From Paenibacillus solanacearum (GTDB taxonomy: Bacteria; Bacillota; Bacilli; Paenibacillales; NBRC-103111): a stretch of DNA of 64,000 nucleotides. The notes under the pieces were generated by a model, which saw only the letters and a program-made list of their open reading frames with translations, searched no databases and had not been told where the DNA came from. Both the position numbers and the translations under genes were made by a program. The stretch lies in the NCBI RefSeq assembly GCF_910593845.1, contig NZ_CAJVAS010000001.1:434001-498000 (forward strand). The letters are read 5' to 3'. This document shows positions 1 through 8,540 of this stretch, in pieces (position 1 is the first letter of the stretch; each line of letters begins with the position of its first letter).

Positions 1-2
1 CC

Positions 3-509
3 TGTCGCGATGTCAGCTTTACGATCGACCAGGGCGAGCGAATCGCGCTTGCCGGCCAAAACGGCTCGGGCAAATCGAGCGTTCTCAAGCTGATGTGCGG
101 CGAAGCGTTGAACTATACCGGCACGTTCCGAATCGGCAGCCAGCTGAAAATATCGTACGTCTCCCAGGACACGTCCCACCTGCACGGTAATTTGACGGAT
201 TACGCCAGAATCAGCGGGATTGATGAGAGCTTGTTCAAATCAATACTGCGTAAGCTGGACTTCGCGAGAGTGCAATTCGAGAAGGACATTTCGTCGTTCA
301 GCGGCGGCCAGAAGAAGAAGGTGCTGATCGCCAAAAGCTTATGTGAGCAAGTGCATTTGCATATATGGGACGAACCGCTCAATTTCATCGACGTCATCTC
401 CCGCATGCAGATCGAAGAGCTGCTGCTGGATTATTCCCCGACGATCCTGTTCGTGGAGCATGACAAGGAATTTTGCGAGAATGTCGCTACGAAGACCGTC
501 GAGCTTTAA
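3..509 (+). CDS. ABC-F type ATPase, C-terminal part (Lsa/Vga-like ribosome protection protein), 5' truncated by window edge
   Basis: The reading frame is open from the first bases, so the gene starts outside the window and only the second ATPase domain is present. It carries Walker A (GQNGSGKSS), the ABC signature (SSFSGGQKKKV), Walker B followed by the conserved ABC-F stretch (IWDEPLNFIDV), and the H-loop (FVEHDKEF). There are no membrane segments. WDEPLNFIDV is typical of ABC-F proteins of the Lsa/Vga/VmlR kind, which bind the ribosomal E site and displace antibiotics such as lincosamides, pleuromutilins and streptogramins. That is family knowledge, and the drug range cannot be read from this half. 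An intrinsic terminator follows directly. Family assignment is firm; the resistance role is inference. Confidence 0.85.
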   Translation, partial: CRDVSFTIDQGERIALAGQNGSGKSSVLKLMCGEALNYTGTFRIGSQLKISYVSQDTSHLHGNLTDYARISGIDESLFKSILRKLDFARVQFEKDISSFSGGQKKKVLIAKSLCEQVHLHIWDEPLNFIDVISRMQIEELLLDYSPTILFVEHDKEFCENVATKTVEL

Positions 510-513
510 ATGT

Positions 514-539
514 AAAACGCGCGAACAGCGCGTTTTTTT
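514..539 (+). terminator. Intrinsic terminator after the ABC-F gene
   Basis: Perfect 9-bp stem (AAAACGCGC / GCGCGTTTT) with a GAACA loop, ending in a run of seven T. It lies 5 bases after the stop codon. The A-run on the other side lets it also serve the convergent AraC gene that ends at 555. Confidence 0.85.
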
Positions 540-554
540 GTACCCGGCAAACGG

Positions 555-1451
555 TTATTTGCCGGACGGCAGACGGTATTTCACGCGGTACTCCCGCGGC
601 GTCAGTCCGAGATAATGCTTGAACAGCTTGTTGTAATAGCTGAGGTCCTGAATTCCGACGCGTTCGGCCACATGGATGATCTTATCGTCGGTTTCGCGAA
701 GCCATTTGAGCGAGGCGTGGATGCGGATTTCGTTGCGGTATTCAATGAATGTTTTGCCGACAGTCTGCTTGAACTTGGCGGTAAAGCTCGTCTGGCTCAT
801 GCCGCACATCCGGCATACTTGCTCGAGGTTGATCTGCTGGTCGTAATGCTGGTCCAAATATTCGCACAGCTGGCGGATCGCCTTCGATTCGCTCGGGTGA
901 GACATCGGCGCGACCGACCTTTCCTCGTAACAGCGGCTGAGCCACACGAGCAGCTCGATCAACAGTGCCTTAATCGAGATGCGGTAGCCCAGCGCTTTCT
1001 GGTTGAACTCCGCCGCGATCCGGTCCAGACGGCGCTTTACTTCCTGACCCTCCAGCGGCGTCAATTTCATGTGCGATTGAAAATCCGCGTTATGCCGCAG
1101 AAACGGCTCGACATAAAAGAAATTGACGAAGGGCGTAACGCTTGACAACGTTTGCAATTCGGAAGTAAGCAGCGAAGGGAGAAACAAAACATTGCAAATA
1201 TCGAGCGGCTTCGATCCCGTGACACGATAATCGTGCTCGATGAACGGCGGAATGACAAAAATATCGCCTGCCGAAATCGGATACGCATGCCCCTTGTACA
1301 CATGCTCCCCGCAGCCGTCAACGACATAAACAAGCTCAATAAAGTCATGGGTGTGAGGCTTGGAAGGGCGGTCCGGCATATTGCTGAACGGTACGACGGA
1401 GAATGGGAATTCTTCGCATTCCAGAAAGTAGCTTTTCTTATACAAATCCAT
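555..1451 (-). CDS. AraC-family transcriptional regulator
   Basis: About 298 residues. The N-terminal half is a cupin-like sugar-sensing domain (PHTHDFIELVYVV with conserved histidines, then GDIFVIPPFIEHDY). The last ~100 residues form the two helix-turn-helix motifs of the AraC family (INLEQVCRMCGMSQTSFTAKF and the closing SYYNKLFKHYLGLTPREYR). I place the start at the ATG at 1451, because AAAGGTGG lies 9 bases upstream; an upstream extension has no ribosome binding site. It is divergent from the GH78 gene, so it probably activates that gene in response to a rhamnose-type sugar. The effector is inferred from position only. Confidence 0.85.
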   Translation of the reverse strand: MDLYKKSYFLECEEFPFSVVPFSNMPDRPSKPHTHDFIELVYVVDGCGEHVYKGHAYPISAGDIFVIPPFIEHDYRVTGSKPLDICNVLFLPSLLTSELQTLSSVTPFVNFFYVEPFLRHNADFQSHMKLTPLEGQEVKRRLDRIAAEFNQKALGYRISIKALLIELLVWLSRCYEERSVAPMSHPSESKAIRQLCEYLDQHYDQQINLEQVCRMCGMSQTSFTAKFKQTVGKTFIEYRNEIRIHASLKWLRETDDKIIHVAERVGIQDLSYYNKLFKHYLGLTPREYRVKYRLPSGK

Positions 1452-1656
1452 GACCGCATTCCACCTTTGTCCAAGAAAAATGCAGATGAAATTCAACGTT
1501 CTACTCTCCATTGTAGAGGAGCGAACCGGGAATGGCAATGAGTGGGAAAGGCAAATCGTCCAAATCATCCGGCAATCCCGCCAAGAAACCTTGGCGCAAG
1601 GACGGTAAAGTAGAAAATGAATTCAAAATGCAGGTTCAACTCGTGAGGAGAACGAT

Positions 1657-3846
1657 ATGGACAAAACATGGGAAGCGAAATGGATCATGGATGCGGCGTT
1701 TGGCGAATTGCGCCCCGTCGACGTGTTCCATAAAGAATCGGAGCCGTTCAAGCGTCCGGATATGCAGACAGAGCTGCACAATCGGCATATGCTGGTCAGA
1801 AAAAAATTTACGCTGGAAGGCGGTATCCGCACCGCCACCCTGGACATTACGGCGGACGACTACTACAAATTGTATGTTAACGGCCGGTTTGTCGGGCAAG
1901 GGCCTGCGCAGGCGAGCTACTATCACTATTACTACAACCGGTACGACATTGCTTCGTTCCTAACGGAAGGGGATAATGTGATCGCCGTTCATGTGTACTA
2001 TCACGGGCTGATCAGCCGGTCCTACAGCAGCGGCGACCGCCGCCAGGGGCTGATTGCGGAACTGAAGATCGACGGCAAGACGGCCGCGCAGACGGATCGC
2101 AGCTGGAAATATCGGCTCGCCGAAGAGTACGTCAGCGGCGGGACAATCGGTTACGATACGCAGTTTCTGGAACATATCGATCAGCGCTTGAAGCTCAGCG
2201 GCTGGAGAGACGCTGCTTACGACGATGCAAGCTGGGAATCGGCATGGGAGCATTGGGCCGACGATCACAGGCTGTTTTTGCAGCCTACGCCGCCGTTATC
2301 GGTCTATGAGATGAAGCCCGAGCAAATTCGGGTGCTGCCGGATGCCGGTTACTGGATCGATTTCGGTCAAGAATTGACCGGTCAATTTCGCATGCAGGCG
2401 AGAGGACAGGCCGGCCAGGTCATTGAAATCCGCTGCGGCGAGGAGCTGCGGGAGAACGGGCGCGTGCGGGAGGAGATGCGCTGCAACTGCTTGTACCGCG
2501 AACAATGGACCTTGTCCGGTCAAGACGACGTGCTCGAGCTGTTTGATTACAAAGCGTTCCGGTATGTCGAGGTGCTTGCCGCGCCGGATATACAATTAGA
2601 TCCCGGCAGCTTCGCCGCGGTTGTCCGCCATTATCCGCTTGATGAACAGGCATGCCGGTTCGAATCGTCCGACCCGCTGCTGAACGCCATATGGTCGATG
2701 TGCAAGAACGGTATAAAATACGGCTCGCAGGAAAATTATGTGGACTGTCCTTCTCGGGAAAAAGGGCAATATTTGGGCGACAATACGATCATTACGCACG
2801 CTCATGCCTACCTATCGGGCGACTTGAGACTGTTCCGCAAATCGCTGCTCGATTTCGCCCTGCTTTCTTCCCGCGTATGTCCGGGGATGGTGGCGGTCGC
2901 ACCGGGTCACCTCATGCAGGAAATCGCCGATTTCTCCTTCCAATGGCCGATGCAGCTGCTGCAGTATTACATGCAGAGCGGAGACATCGCTTTTCTGGAA
3001 GACATGTATCCGGTCGCCGAGCGAATGATGCGGTACTTCGAGAAATACCGGCGCGCAGACGGCCTGCTCGCGAACGTAGCCGATAAGTGGAATTTGGTCG
3101 ATTGGCCGGAAGGGATGAGGGACGGCTACGATTTTCCGCTCAAGAAGGTGCCCGGAGAAGGCTGCCATAACGTGATCAACGCCTTTTACTACGGGGCAAT
3201 GGTGGCTGTGGCGGAAATCCGCAAGCACCTGCACCTGCCGGAAGGCGACGACTTGACTGCATTCCGGGAAGCGTTCCGCCAGGCGTTTTACCGTCCCGGG
3301 ACGCAGCTGTTCGCCGACGCGGAGCGCTCCTCGCATGCTTCGCTTCATGCCAACGCGCTGCCGCTGCTGTTCGGTCTCGTGCCGGAAGAAGCGAAGGCGG
3401 CGGTCGTGGCGCTCATTCGCGCAAAACGGCTTGCCTGCGGCGTGTATATTTCTTATTTCGTGCTCAATGCGTTAGCCGCGGCGGGCGAACATGAGCTAGC
3501 ATACGAATTGCTAAGCTCGGAAGAGAAGCATTCCTGGGGGAATATGGTCAAGGAAGGGGCGACGACATGCTTTGAAGCGTGGTCCAAAGAGTTGAAATGG
3601 AATACGAGCCTGTGCCATCCTTGGGCGAGCGCGCCGATTCCTTACTTGATCGAGCATGTTATCGGCTTGAGACCGGCGGAACCTGGGTGGACGAGAGTGA
3701 AATTTACTCCCCGTGTGCCGGCATCGCTGCGAAGCGTCAAGCTGTCGTTTCGCGTGGCCTCGGGCACCATTACGTTTTGCTGCGAAGACGGACAAGTGCA
3801 GTTGACGCTGCCGGAAGGCGTTGAGACAGTCGAAGACGAAGCGTAG
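1657..3846 (+). CDS. Glycoside hydrolase family 78-like protein (alpha-L-rhamnosidase type)
   Basis: 729 residues without a signal peptide, so probably cytoplasmic. The N-terminal ~320 residues are beta-rich sugar-binding domains. From about residue 340 comes an (alpha/alpha)6 catalytic barrel, with the family-typical segment VDCPSREKGQYLGD near residues 361-374 that contains acidic candidates for catalysis, and the late motif GATTCFEAW...SLCHPWASAPIPYL. The C-terminal ~80 residues form the usual small beta domain. Family members remove terminal L-rhamnose from glycosides and pectin side chains. The ATG at 1657 has GAGGAG 6-7 bases upstream. The divergent AraC gene is the likely regulator. 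The family is well supported; the substrate is inferred. Confidence 0.85.
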   Translation: MDKTWEAKWIMDAAFGELRPVDVFHKESEPFKRPDMQTELHNRHMLVRKKFTLEGGIRTATLDITADDYYKLYVNGRFVGQGPAQASYYHYYYNRYDIASFLTEGDNVIAVHVYYHGLISRSYSSGDRRQGLIAELKIDGKTAAQTDRSWKYRLAEEYVSGGTIGYDTQFLEHIDQRLKLSGWRDAAYDDASWESAWEHWADDHRLFLQPTPPLSVYEMKPEQIRVLPDAGYWIDFGQELTGQFRMQARGQAGQVIEIRCGEELRENGRVREEMRCNCLYREQWTLSGQDDVLELFDYKAFRYVEVLAAPDIQLDPGSFAAVVRHYPLDEQACRFESSDPLLNAIWSMCKNGIKYGSQENYVDCPSREKGQYLGDNTIITHAHAYLSGDLRLFRKSLLDFALLSSRVCPGMVAVAPGHLMQEIADFSFQWPMQLLQYYMQSGDIAFLEDMYPVAERMMRYFEKYRRADGLLANVADKWNLVDWPEGMRDGYDFPLKKVPGEGCHNVINAFYYGAMVAVAEIRKHLHLPEGDDLTAFREAFRQAFYRPGTQLFADAERSSHASLHANALPLLFGLVPEEAKAAVVALIRAKRLACGVYISYFVLNALAAAGEHELAYELLSSEEKHSWGNMVKEGATTCFEAWSKELKWNTSLCHPWASAPIPYLIEHVIGLRPAEPGWTRVKFTPRVPASLRSVKLSFRVASGTITFCCEDGQVQLTLPEGVETVEDEA

Positions 3847-4216
3847 CGAATGCGGCGGCTGTAAGATTATCCTAATAGTATGAAGAATCTTCCAAGAAAA
3901 TCGCCGGCCGCTGTCATAAGATGAATGTAGCTCTGCGGAAGCGGTCTCAGTATAATCAGCGGCATTGCTTTGAGTGCAAGAATGCGCCGGCGCCGGCCGA
4001 CCGCGAGTTGTTCAAGCGGTTATCCGGCGATGCCCATGATAGGTCACCAGCTCCATGATCATGGGCGCGCCGTGTTCTCCTTATTTTGATCCTGTTCGAG
4101 GACCTGAGCATGAATGTCGCGAGCCAGTGGAAAGCGCCTGTTTATGAAAACGCTTCAATTACGGTGGGATGTGGCATGAACGGTAACCTTCAAACGATGA
4201 AAGAGGGGATCATTCG
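3847..4216. other. Intergenic region before the first orphan binding protein
   Basis: This 370-base stretch holds no convincing gene. A TATAAT hexamer at 3951-3956 has no good -35 box. A CcpA-like box lies at 4145-4158. A 45-codon frame at 3921-4058 lacks a ribosome binding site. No clear terminator for the upstream glycosidase gene was found. Confidence 0.5.
4145..4158 (+). promoter_or_regulatory. Candidate cre box (CcpA site)
   Basis: TGAAAACGCTTCAA matches the cre consensus TGWAANCGNTNWCA at 12 of 14 positions. It is 58 bases upstream of the binding-protein gene that starts at 4217. Confidence 0.4.
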
Positions 4217-5545
4217 ATGAGAAAACAGAGCATTGCTGCAATCGGTCTGGCTGTTGCCGGTTCGATATGCGTTACGGCATGCAGCAGCGGAACGGGCGGG
4301 CAGCCTTCCGTGGGCGGCGACAGCGGTCAACCGGCGGAACAAGCCAAATCGTATGCGAACGAACCGGCAGAGCTTGTCATTTACGGCGCGCCGGGCGACC
4401 CGCCGGAAGTGTGGGAAGAACGGTTCGGTGAACAGCTGAAGAAGAAGTTCCCCCAATATAAGTTTACTTATATTCAAAGAAGCGGCACGAATACGATCGA
4501 GAACATGATTGCCTCCGGCGCTCAGGTCGATCTCATCTACGATTCCGTCGGCAACGCAGTGAATTCCGTCGTCGCCACGGGCTCGCAGCTGGATCTCAGC
4601 GAGCTGATCAAGAAGCATAATGTCGATATGAACCGGTTCGAGCCGGCGACGGTCGAAGCCGTCAAACAGTTCGGCGGGTTGTATGGCTTTCCCGTGCACA
4701 GCGGCGGGCTGGTGCTATACTACAACAAGGCGATTTTCGATAAATTCGGCGTCGGCTATCCGAAGGACGGCATGACGTGGGAGGAAGCGATCGAACTGGG
4801 CCACAAACTGACCCGCAATGACAACGGGACGCAATATATCGGACTCGGTCCGTCCTTTGCCCATGCGATCAGCATGAGCTCCTATTCGCTGCCGTTCGTG
4901 GACAAGGCAACGGAAAAAGCCGCCATCAATAACGACAAGTTCAAAAAGATCGTCGAGACGCTGATCATGGCTCCAGCGAAAGCGGTCGGCTACAAGGAGC
5001 GAATCGCGGTGTTGAAACGCATGTTCAATAACGACGATTTCATGAAAGAGCGAAACATCGCCATGTTCGTTATGAACTTCGGCCTGCAAGGGCAAAAAGA
5101 TTTTGAAAGCCTGGACTGGGATATGGCCGCCTTGCCGGTGTTCAAGGAGCTTCCGGGCGTCGGGACGCAGCCGTATCCGAACTTTCTATTCATCTCGAAT
5201 GCAAGCAAATACAAGGACCAGGCGATGGAAGTGTTAAAATATGTAACGTCGGATGACGTGCAAATGGCATTATCCAAAAAGGGCTACATTCCCGTTCTGA
5301 AAAACGAGAGCATCCGGAACGCCTTCGCCCAAGATTCCAACGTCAGAAACAAAAATGTGGTCAAAGCGGTATTTGCCAACAAATTCGCTCCGCCCATAGC
5401 CAGAACCCGATATGATGGAAAAGTGACCGGGCCGCTACAAACGAACGTCATGAAAGCGATTCTTGGCGAAATCGACCTCAATACGGCGCTGCGGGTAGCG
5501 GAGGAGGAAGCGAATAAGGCGATTGAAGCGGAGAAGAAGAAATAG
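4217..5545 (+). CDS. Extracellular solute-binding lipoprotein (family 1, sugar type), orphan paralog 1
   Basis: 442 residues. It has a lipoprotein signal peptide with lipobox VTAC (Cys22), then an SBP_bac_1-type fold. It contains the segment YYNKAIFDKFGVGYPKDGMTW shared almost verbatim with the proteins at 8541, 11069 and 49066, so the four are paralogs. The C-terminus ends in a charged helix (AEEEANKAIEAEKKK). Such proteins are lipid-anchored and hand oligosaccharides to ABC permeases, but no permease gene is adjacent. The start ATG follows AGAGGGG by 8 bases. A CcpA-like box upstream suggests catabolite control. The substrate is unknown. Confidence 0.85.
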   Translation: MRKQSIAAIGLAVAGSICVTACSSGTGGQPSVGGDSGQPAEQAKSYANEPAELVIYGAPGDPPEVWEERFGEQLKKKFPQYKFTYIQRSGTNTIENMIASGAQVDLIYDSVGNAVNSVVATGSQLDLSELIKKHNVDMNRFEPATVEAVKQFGGLYGFPVHSGGLVLYYNKAIFDKFGVGYPKDGMTWEEAIELGHKLTRNDNGTQYIGLGPSFAHAISMSSYSLPFVDKATEKAAINNDKFKKIVETLIMAPAKAVGYKERIAVLKRMFNNDDFMKERNIAMFVMNFGLQGQKDFESLDWDMAALPVFKELPGVGTQPYPNFLFISNASKYKDQAMEVLKYVTSDDVQMALSKKGYIPVLKNESIRNAFAQDSNVRNKNVVKAVFANKFAPPIARTRYDGKVTGPLQTNVMKAILGEIDLNTALRVAEEEANKAIEAEKKK

Positions 5546-5648
5546 CGGCCGGTTGGGGCTGCTCTCGATTTCTAGAAAAAGATAATGACATTAATAATTA
5601 ATAGAATATAATATTAACTATATTAATATAATTACAGAGATCTGGGCG

Positions 5649-5682
5649 AAGTCCATCGTTCCCGGGACGATGGACTTTTTTT
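5649..5682 (+). terminator. Intrinsic terminator after the 4217 gene
   Basis: 11-bp perfect stem (AAGTCCATCGT / ACGATGGACTT) around TCCCGGG, then five T. It follows a very AT-rich stretch (5576-5636) and lies between converging genes. Confidence 0.85.
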
Positions 5683-5699
5683 GCAGGGCGCCTCAACCA

Positions 5700-6467
5700 T
5701 CATACGAGCGTGACCTGCATGCCGGTGCTGCGCAAATGAGCGATATCGTCTTCGGGCGCGAGATGGTCAGTGATCAAATGATGAATACTCGACAGCGGAC
5801 TGACAAAGGCGGAATGCACTTTGCCGAATTTGCTGTGATCCGTTACGAGCACCGCTTGGCTGGCATTATCCAGCATCATCGTTTTAATATTCGCTGCGAG
5901 CAAATAAGGAACGGTCAGGCCGTGCTTCATATCGATTCCGGACGTGCCGATGAAGGCGATGTTCGCCCGGAACTGCGAAATTAATTTTTCGGCCAGCGGA
6001 CCGACGATGCCTGCTTCCGTATGCATCAGGCCGACGGTGCCGCCGCAGACGAAGATCGTAATGTTTTTCGGATACCGGTACAAGCGGTAGGCGATTTCCA
6101 GACTGTTCGTGATGACCGTGATGTTCGACAGTGTCGCCATCAGCTGCGCAATATGGGTATTGGTCGACCCCGAATCAATAAAGATCGTATCGCCCGGACG
6201 GATTAAAGCCACTGCGGCTTCGGCAATGGCTTTTTTTTGCTGCCGGTATTTATCGGTGGACTGCTCCGCCAATGCGGGGGCCGTCTGCGCCAGAGGAAGC
6301 ATGGCGCCGCCGTTAATGCGGCGGATGAGCTCCAGTTGTTCCATTTCTGTAAGATCCCGACGTATCGTTGCGATGGACACTTCCAATTGATCGGAAAGAT
6401 CGGTAACGCTCATCAATCCATGCGTGCCAAGCAAGCTTAGAATAGCTTGTTTACGTTTTTCATTCAT
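5700..6467 (-). CDS. DeoR/GlpR-family transcriptional regulator
   Basis: 255 residues. The N-terminal winged helix-turn-helix of the DeoR family (MSVTDLSDQLEVSIATIRRDL, then RRINGGAML) is followed by the DeoR C-terminal sensor (GDTIFIDSGSTNTHIAQL, VTDHSKFGK), which in this family binds phosphorylated sugars. The start is the ATG at 6467 with GGAGGTG 6 bases upstream; a five-codon TTG extension is unlikely. It is divergent from the phosphoesterase/binding-protein pair, and repeats in the shared region overlap the opposite promoter, so it probably represses that pair. The effector is not known. Confidence 0.88.
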   Translation of the reverse strand: MNEKRKQAILSLLGTHGLMSVTDLSDQLEVSIATIRRDLTEMEQLELIRRINGGAMLPLAQTAPALAEQSTDKYRQQKKAIAEAAVALIRPGDTIFIDSGSTNTHIAQLMATLSNITVITNSLEIAYRLYRYPKNITIFVCGGTVGLMHTEAGIVGPLAEKLISQFRANIAFIGTSGIDMKHGLTVPYLLAANIKTMMLDNASQAVLVTDHSKFGKVHSAFVSPLSSIHHLITDHLAPEDDIAHLRSTGMQVTLV

Positions 6468-6496
6468 GTACAACACCTCCAAAATGATCTATAACA

Positions 6497-6575
6497 ATCA
6501 TTGACCTCGATCATTGTACCATTTATACTTGGCTTGTGCAATGAAACTTGACGAGATAATGATCGAAATCGATCA
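6497..6575. promoter_or_regulatory. Candidate DeoR operator region
   Basis: A direct repeat ATCATTG at 6497-6503 and 6510-6516 sits on the -35 box of the forward promoter. A near-perfect palindrome TGATCGAAATCGATCA lies at 6560-6575. The shared GATC-rich words fit an operator bound by the adjacent DeoR protein. Assignment is inference. Confidence 0.4.
6501..6529 (+). promoter_or_regulatory. SigA-type promoter for the phosphoesterase gene
   Basis: TTGACC at 6501-6506 and TATACT at 6524-6529 are separated by 17 bases, a good match to the vegetative consensus. Confidence 0.6.
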
Positions 6576-6673
6576 AATGTGACAAACCGACAAGGAGGAG
6601 CAATGCAATCGGAGGAGTGCAAGCAGGAAGCCGACGGCTAACCTGTAACGACAGCGAGGAGGAGAGATGCAGA

Positions 6674-8491
6674 TTGCGTATTGTAGTGTTGGGCGATTAT
6701 CACTTAAAGGAAGACGAATTGGATTGGACCGCGCAGTGCATGGACGATATTCGGGCATGCGCGCCGGATTTGGTCGTGCCGCTCGGCGATTTTGGCAGCA
6801 ATCGTCTGATCGGCAGTCCGGAGGGGCTGCTGCAGTCGCATGCGCTGCTCACGCGCATCGGCGCGCCGATGCGGGCGATATTGGGCAATCACGATCTGCA
6901 GCGGGAATCGGGCGGCAAAGGGCAGGCGCACGGCACGATGGAACGGGAGCTGGTCCGGCTGTTCGGTCAATCTTCAGGATACGGGGTTATGGAGGAAAGC
7001 GACTTCCGTCTCTTCTTCGTCAGCACGGACCCGCAGCCGAGCGATTCATGCTATAGCGTACAGGAATGCTACGTGTCGGAGGAGCAGTTTGACTGGCTGA
7101 GCCAGAAGCTGCAAGAACGCAGAGGCGTACCGGTCATCATGTTCACGCACGCGCCGCCGATCGGCTGCGGACTGCGGACCGTGCCGGGCGTCCATGTACG
7201 CGCGACCAATGCGTACCTGGATCAAAATCACGACGCGATGCGCTGGTACGAACTGATCCGCCATACGCCGGAAATCGTACTCTGGTTCTCCGCCCACTAT
7301 CACCTCGGGCATGCATATCCCGATTCCTGTACAACTCGTCTGGGTACGACATTTTTTACGACAGGAGTGCACGGATCGGCGACGAGAGACGGCGAGAGGC
7401 TGTCGCGGGTTATCGACATTACGGAGCACGGCGTTCGGGTGGCAACGCTGGATCATCGCAAGCGGTCGCTGCTGCCGGATGCCGATTGGTCATTCAACGG
7501 CACCCCAGGCAGTTTGATCAGCCGCAAGAGTAAAGCGCTTACAACGCCAGAGACTGCGTCATTCCCGCAAGAAGCACCGCTCTCCTGTGTGGCGGCATGC
7601 CCGCTCGGCGACGGAGAGCCGCTCGCGCAAGGCATCGCCCAGATCGGGGAAGATCGCTGGCTTGTCGCTGCAAGCGACGGTTATTTGTGGGAAGCGTGCG
7701 TATCCGCGGAAGCGGTGCTCGGGACGCTGCATATCGGCTCGCCGGTCGGCCATGTAGCGGTACACCGCGATGAGGCGGCATACATGGCAGACAATCGGCT
7801 GTATCGCGTCCATATCCACGACCTGTGGCGCTTCGCCAGAGACAACCCGGATAAGCGCAATAGACCGTTTCTCGAATTCGAGAACGACCTTGCAAGTATC
7901 GATTATGACGTCAATGGCCGCATGTGGGCTGCAAGCGGCTGTACCTTGTACGCAGTAGACGCGGATGCTGACGGGACGGATCGTTTTCAGCAGAAGCGAT
8001 GCGTCTACACGTTCCCCGATGCGATTGTCCGGCTGCAGGCATCCGGCGGGAAGCTGTCGGTACATACGCGGAACGGCGTATTGTACCGCTGGGAAGAAGG
8101 GCGGATCGGCATACTGGAAGAGCGCGTACGGGCATGGGACACGGATGGCGAGGATCGAGCGGTGCTCAAGGAGCATAACGATGGTTATGATTTGCTCTAT
8201 CAGCGCGGTGAAATCTCCGCCAAGCTTTCGTTGCCGCTGCCATACGGCGGAATGGCCGATGCAGCGCAAATCGTTTGCCTTGGCCGGGGATACGCAATGC
8301 TCCTGATCGCAGGCGTAGCCTCTTTGTGGGATGCTGCGGCGAACATCCGGCATGTCATCGATGCGTCATCGGAAGTGAGGACTATCGCGAAAGGGCATGT
8401 CGATCCTGCCGGGAAGCTGCATTTCGCACTTGCCGCAGCGGCCCGCGGTCCGCATATCCGCCCGCAGCTCCAGCTTTGGCAGTACGGTTAA
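6674..8491 (+). CDS. Calcineurin-like metallophosphoesterase with a C-terminal repeat domain
   Basis: About 605 residues from the TTG start. Residues 1-270 hold the phosphoesterase metal motifs: GDYH (7-10), PLGDF, ILGNHD (near 70-74), FTHAPP and SAHYHLGH. Residues ~310-600 lack these motifs and contain repeated beta-type stretches ending in short hydrophobic strands, resembling a WD/propeller-like module, though I cannot name the family. No signal peptide is visible. TTG at 6674 is chosen because AGGAGGAG precedes it by about 9 bases and the first beta strand (LRIVVLGDYH) begins there; a GTG at 6617 would add 19 unlikely residues. It is followed after 49 bases by a binding-protein gene and faces a DeoR gene. 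The substrate is unknown. Confidence 0.75.
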   Translation: MRIVVLGDYHLKEDELDWTAQCMDDIRACAPDLVVPLGDFGSNRLIGSPEGLLQSHALLTRIGAPMRAILGNHDLQRESGGKGQAHGTMERELVRLFGQSSGYGVMEESDFRLFFVSTDPQPSDSCYSVQECYVSEEQFDWLSQKLQERRGVPVIMFTHAPPIGCGLRTVPGVHVRATNAYLDQNHDAMRWYELIRHTPEIVLWFSAHYHLGHAYPDSCTTRLGTTFFTTGVHGSATRDGERLSRVIDITEHGVRVATLDHRKRSLLPDADWSFNGTPGSLISRKSKALTTPETASFPQEAPLSCVAACPLGDGEPLAQGIAQIGEDRWLVAASDGYLWEACVSAEAVLGTLHIGSPVGHVAVHRDEAAYMADNRLYRVHIHDLWRFARDNPDKRNRPFLEFENDLASIDYDVNGRMWAASGCTLYAVDADADGTDRFQQKRCVYTFPDAIVRLQASGGKLSVHTRNGVLYRWEEGRIGILEERVRAWDTDGEDRAVLKEHNDGYDLLYQRGEISAKLSLPLPYGGMADAAQIVCLGRGYAMLLIAGVASLWDAAANIRHVIDASSEVRTIAKGHVDPAGKLHFALAAAARGPHIRPQLQLWQYG

Positions 8492-8540
8492 TGCAGCAGA
8501 GTGAACTGCATGCAATACACATGATAATGGGGGAACGGCT

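Noticed and set aside
1500-1517. TCTAC/GTAGA inverted repeat between AraC and the rhamnosidase gene
   Set aside because: Five-base arms are too short to claim an operator without comparative data.
3921-4058. 45-codon frame in the gap before the first orphan binding protein
   Set aside because: No ribosome binding site and no recognisable homology; it may be chance or a remnant too short to name.
5576-5636. AT-rich stretch as a possible replication or attachment site
   Set aside because: No DnaA boxes, iterons or integrase gene nearby; it is just the spacer before a terminator.
6603-6641. 12-codon frame starting after AAGGAGGAG, ahead of the phosphoesterase gene
   Set aside because: The spacing between the site and its ATG is too short for good initiation. 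Kept only as a remark; no hairpin supports attenuation here.
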